Part shown: one piece after another, positions 23,834 to 26,809 of the stretch | How positions within the stretch are numbered: position 1 is the first letter of the stretch | How the letters are laid out: every line of letters starts with the position of its first letter | Assembly (NCBI GenBank): GCA_900553465.1 | Contig: USDT01000037.1 | Location: forward strand, 1-26,809 | Origin: an uncultured Prevotella sp. | GTDB lineage: Bacteria; Bacteroidota; Bacteroidia; Bacteroidales; Bacteroidaceae | Direction: 5' to 3' | Length of the DNA: 26,809 bases | Program-made: the position numbers and the translations under genes | The notes under the pieces: model-generated | Told to the model about the DNA's origin: nothing | The model's input: the letters and a program-made list of their open reading frames with translations, nothing else | Database searches by the model: none

Positions 23834-24226
23834 AGAAAAATAATCGGAACAGAGGGACGTTTTAACTCTGTTTTTTTCGCATTAACACGAAGTGGCGCTT
23901 ATTGTCTGCCGCAAGCGCGGAAAAGCATCGACGGAGCTGTCGGACAACACTTAAAATCAACATATTACACAACAAAGCACAGTGTGTCATTACACGGAAG
24001 ACACATCTCCGCAAGGCGACTGCAGACATATCACAACAGACATCCGGCAGTCAGCACAACCTATAATGGACATATCGGAATTTGCAAAATACCGGATATG
24101 CACAGCACAGACCATTGATAAACATCAGAAGACATCCGCACCACATCACACCGACGTTTTAAAGATAGTATCAAAACGTTATATTAATATGTCATTTATT
24201 CTATACACAGAAAATAAATTCACACG
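23834..24226. other. Divergent intergenic region without a gene
   Basis: About 390 A/C-rich bases between pta (-) and the LamG-like gene (+). Short frames such as 23982-24242 are low-complexity and not credible. An imperfect inverted pair CATATCGG / CCGGATATG lies around 24070-24100. No repeat element is found. Confidence 0.45.
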
Positions 24227-24234
24227 TATATTTG
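24227..24234 (+). promoter_or_regulatory. -7 box upstream of the secreted LamG-like protein gene
   Basis: TATATTTG fits TAnnTTTG, 37 bases before the ATG at 24272. A matching -33 box is not evident. Confidence 0.5.
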
Positions 24235-24271
24235 CAGGATAATCAAACACTTTAATTAAAATCCATCTATT

Positions 24272-26167
24272 ATGAAACTGAAATTACTACTATTTACTCT
24301 TTTATGTTTCGTATGTATCAGCGCCGGTGCATATAGTTTTGACATTCCGAACTACACGGTGGAGACCCGTTTCAAAGCCAATGACATCAGTGCAAGCATT
24401 ATGTTTTCACACCAGACTTCCAGCAATTTCTACATGCTGCAATACAATATAGAGCAAGAAGGTAATCCACGCCTTCGTCCGCATCACTGGAATGGAGGTC
24501 CTTCGTGTGATGCAGAAATAGAGCTGAACCAGTTTTTCGACGATATAGACCTGACACAGTGGCATGTCACAAAGATTACAGTAACAAACGGAAATCATTA
24601 CAAAGTATATCTGGACGACGTGCAGATATACGAAAGCGACGAAGTGGGCGGTGAGACACTTGCCTTTGGATCTATCGGAACACGTGCGGCATGGTCCGGT
24701 GATATAGGCGAGTCTGCTGACTTCGATTATTTCAAAATAACCAACGACGACACCCAGGAGATTATCTACGAAAACAACTTCGACGACCCGTCAAAAGCAT
24801 TTCAGAACGGCACTGTCTCCGACGGTGTGTATCATGCTGTAGGAAGTAAGGACAATGAAAAACGCGGTCTTCCCGTCGATCCGATACTCAGCGCTGTAAA
24901 AGACATGCATTATGCAGTTGAAGCAGACATAACACTTCTTGAAAATTGTGCGTCAATAATATTCGGAAGAACAGACAACGACACCTACTACATGTGGCAA
25001 TTGGGACAGAGCGGGGATGATGCGTTCATCAGATATCATCTTGCCAACGGCAATGAAAGCTGGAAAGCCGTGGGCGACGGAAAGGCTTTTCCGGACTTCA
25101 ATGCGGCTGACCTGATAGGGACAAAGCACCGCATAAAGATAGAAGTTCTCGGAAATGTTGTCTATACATACATTGACGACAAACTACAGGACGTTTTCCC
25201 GCAGAACGATATGACCGATCTCGCCCTGCTCAACAACGGAGAGATAGGTCTTCGCGTGGACGGAAAGGATTTCTCACAGCGTGCTTATATCGATAATATA
25301 AAGCTGACACAATACTATGAGGACGGCTGTCAGAACGTGCTGGTTGACGATGACTTTGAAAACGTTTATGGCATGGGCGAATACACAAAGTATTTCTATA
25401 TTGATCCGGCCAATGCCGGATATGCCGAAGTCATCGACGACGGCACCGGCAATAATGTGCTTTATCTCAACGGAACAAGCGGAAGTGAGACTGCCTTTAC
25501 ACGCATTGTTGAGACATACAAATTTGATTACAGCGAGAACGGAGACAACTACACAGGGGCTATAGAAGACATACGCGCCGTCGTAGACCGCCACCTGAGC
25601 GCCGACTACTGGAACACAATATGTCTGCCGTTTGATATGGATAAAGCTCTGATTGAGCACGTTTTCGGAAAAGGTACGCTTGTAACAGAGTTGAGTAGTG
25701 TGGAAGATGAAACAATGATGTTCACAAATTCGGACATGATAAAAGCCGGTGTTCCATATCTGATAAAGCCGGCACGCAACATCCACAACGGTTTTGTTGT
25801 CCCCAACGTAAGCGCCACTGCCGAGACACCTCTCAAATCTGAATTCGGCGAATATGCCTTTGTCGGAGTTTATGATCCTGTAACCTTGCAGCCCGACGGC
25901 TCACAGCGCACCATAAATAAAAACCTCGCGCTTGACATACCTACTGCAGACAACAGCCTGCTAAAAGGTCTGCGAGCTTATTTCCAGGTACCGGCCGACA
26001 AGGACGTAAAGTTAAACATCAATGGCGTAACCACCGACATCACATCTGTAAATGCCGGAGAGACTGATTCGGAAAATGTTTACAATCTGTCGGGAGTACG
26101 CATTAAAAACAAGGATCTTACCAAAGGCATATATATTATCAATGGTAAAAAGATCATCAAAAAATAA
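24272..26167 (+). CDS. Secreted protein with two LamG-like domains and C-terminal sorting-like tail
   Basis: A 631-residue exported protein. Residues 1-20 are a signal peptide (MKLKLLLFTLLCFVCISAGA). Two related concanavalin/LamG-like beta-sandwich domains follow at about 22-160 and 175-340. Each has the pattern F/A-V-E...I...SIMF/IIFG, YYMWQ/FYMLQ, YLDD/YIDD, GSIGTR/GEIGLRV and DYFKIT/DNIKLT, which suggests an internal duplication. A further region (~345-590) includes ADYWNTICLPFDMD (~441-454), a motif I have seen in large secreted Bacteroidales proteins. The end (~599-631: NVYNLSGVRI...GIYIINGKKIIKK) is a type IX-like sorting tail. Such domains usually bind glycans or proteins. No catalytic residues are seen, so surface adhesion or carbohydrate binding is inferred. 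It is monocistronic with a terminator. Confidence 0.8.
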   Translation: MKLKLLLFTLLCFVCISAGAYSFDIPNYTVETRFKANDISASIMFSHQTSSNFYMLQYNIEQEGNPRLRPHHWNGGPSCDAEIELNQFFDDIDLTQWHVTKITVTNGNHYKVYLDDVQIYESDEVGGETLAFGSIGTRAAWSGDIGESADFDYFKITNDDTQEIIYENNFDDPSKAFQNGTVSDGVYHAVGSKDNEKRGLPVDPILSAVKDMHYAVEADITLLENCASIIFGRTDNDTYYMWQLGQSGDDAFIRYHLANGNESWKAVGDGKAFPDFNAADLIGTKHRIKIEVLGNVVYTYIDDKLQDVFPQNDMTDLALLNNGEIGLRVDGKDFSQRAYIDNIKLTQYYEDGCQNVLVDDDFENVYGMGEYTKYFYIDPANAGYAEVIDDGTGNNVLYLNGTSGSETAFTRIVETYKFDYSENGDNYTGAIEDIRAVVDRHLSADYWNTICLPFDMDKALIEHVFGKGTLVTELSSVEDETMMFTNSDMIKAGVPYLIKPARNIHNGFVVPNVSATAETPLKSEFGEYAFVGVYDPVTLQPDGSQRTINKNLALDIPTADNSLLKGLRAYFQVPADKDVKLNINGVTTDITSVNAGETDSENVYNLSGVRIKNKDLTKGIYIINGKKIIKK

Positions 26168-26203
26168 AATACATAATCTGACGTAATTTCAATCTCTATT
26201 TTG

Positions 26204-26243
26204 CCCCGTAAGTTTCATAAACAAAGACTTACGGGGTTTTTCT
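26204..26243 (+). terminator. Intrinsic terminator after the LamG-like protein gene
   Basis: CCCCGTAAGT (26204-26213) pairs with ACTTACGGGG (26227-26236), followed by TTTTTCTTT. Confidence 0.9.
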
Positions 26244-26441
26244 TTGGTTCGTACCGTTTACTCCCACATATAAGGACAGGGTAGAAATTCTATGATAATT
26301 GGCTGCAACAGAAAACTGCGAAGTCTATCACATATAGGTACTGTTGCCTCCGCTGAAAGGAAAACAAAAGAGGGCAGTTACAGATTTTCAGTATCCTGCG
26401 ATTTTTCCGTCCGAGTTTTCTGTTCTACCCCGAAAAATAAG

Positions 26442-26483
26442 CGAGAATTTGCGGGCGGACTCTGCTTCGGACGCAAATTCGCG
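26442..26483. other. Conserved hairpin of repeat R4
   Basis: CGAGAATTTGCG (26442-26453) against CGCAAATTCGCG (26472-26483): 11 of 12 pairs form, with an A-G mismatch at stem position 3, one of the two positions that covary between R2 and R3. Loop CTGCTTCGG. Confidence 0.75.
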
Positions 26484-26552
26484 AGAAATAAGAGTTTTAC
26501 ACAAACCATTGAACATCAAATACTTACACGCAAGCGGTATTTTTCCGTCATG

Positions 26553-26662
26553 CAAAACACACTATTTCAGCACATGATATGGCCCATTTCATGGCCTGAA
26601 ACGCGCAATATCACACCCTAAAACAGACGTAACCGGAGGCTGAAACAGGCATTATCAGAATG
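26553..26662. repeat. 22-bp-period array in R4 (five units)
   Basis: Units start at 26553, 26575, 26597, 26619 and 26641. All five keep the pyrimidine at 1, A at 3 and 5 and C at 10. A degenerate sixth unit may precede them at 26531. Confidence 0.8.
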
Positions 26663-26809
26663 CAGAACGAATTATAAGGCACTCCGCAACAGGCTATGTA
26701 GAATGGCAACAAGGTGGAAACAGGCTTTCCTAACATCATATTTGACATTCCCTCACTTCTCTTTTGCGATTTTATTTTGTCAAAAAAAAGTCAAGAAAAA
26801 CTGTAAGTC

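Larger units (their letters stand above)
26364..26809. repeat. Dispersed composite repeat, copy R4 (truncated by window end)
   Basis: Lead block (TTTTCAGTATCCTGCG, GAGTTTTCTGTTCTACCCC), hairpin (26442-26483), five 22-bp units (26553-26662), spacer and the A/T-rich core from about 26743, ending GTAAGTC at the last base. Spacings match R2 and R3: 69 bases from hairpin to array and 80 from array to core. No coding frame is credible. Confidence 0.85.

Noticed and set aside
23982..24242. 86-residue + strand frame upstream of the LamG-like gene
   Set aside because: Low-complexity translation, overlaps the -7 box of the next gene, and no family similarity.

Overview
The window looks like chromosome from a member of the Bacteroidales, most likely a Prevotella-like (Prevotellaceae) organism. 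Several genes are preceded by the Bacteroidetes promoter form (TTTG, about 19-21 bases, TAnnTTTG) and mostly lack Shine-Dalgarno sites. The gene families are also typical: NigD-like lipoprotein, OMP beta-barrel family receptor, CotH protein, and secreted proteins with short type IX-like C-terminal tails ending in Lys. The taxonomic call is inference from these features, not from a search.

Layout. 1-528: partial repeat copy (R1) and the promoter region of a ZIP metal transporter (529-1308, +). 1320-3509 (-): secreted CotH-family protein. 3693-6000: divergent threonine-to-glycine module, kbl (-) and an SDR-type L-threonine dehydrogenase (+). 6162-6645: repeat R2. 6785-12370 (-): six-gene cluster transcribed leftward in the order PASTA membrane protein, rluD, ddl, acyltransferase, NigD-like lipoprotein, DUF3298/RsiV-like lipoprotein, driven by a clear promoter at 12387-12417. 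12910-13400: repeat R3. 13596-14502: divergent rpmH (-, 51 aa) and efp (+). 14643-18451 (+): glycosyltransferase, radC, a DUF59 protein, LpxH-like hydrolase and SGNH hydrolase. 18669-18822: a 22-bp-period array between convergent genes. 18970-21090 (-): TonB-dependent-type outer membrane protein. 21482-23786 (-): pta-ackA acetate operon. 24272-26167 (+): secreted protein with two LamG-like domains. 26364-26809: repeat R4, cut by the window end.

How the genes work together. Most of the window is housekeeping. The dehydrogenase and Kbl convert threonine to glycine plus acetyl-CoA; Pta and AckA convert acetyl-CoA to acetate and ATP. Ddl, the PASTA protein, the acyltransferase and LpxH belong to cell-envelope construction. 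EF-P, L34 and RluD belong to translation.

The most unusual content is non-coding. A composite repeat of about 480 bp occurs at R1 (partial), R2, R3 and R4 with fixed internal geometry: a lead block, a hairpin with two compensatory base-pair changes between copies, an array of five 22-bp units, and an A/T-rich core. A fifth locus at 18.7 kb carries seven of the 22-bp units without the other modules. I do not recognise this element as a described family. The window begins and ends inside the same conserved core, which suggests it may be a draft contig broken at copies of this repeat.
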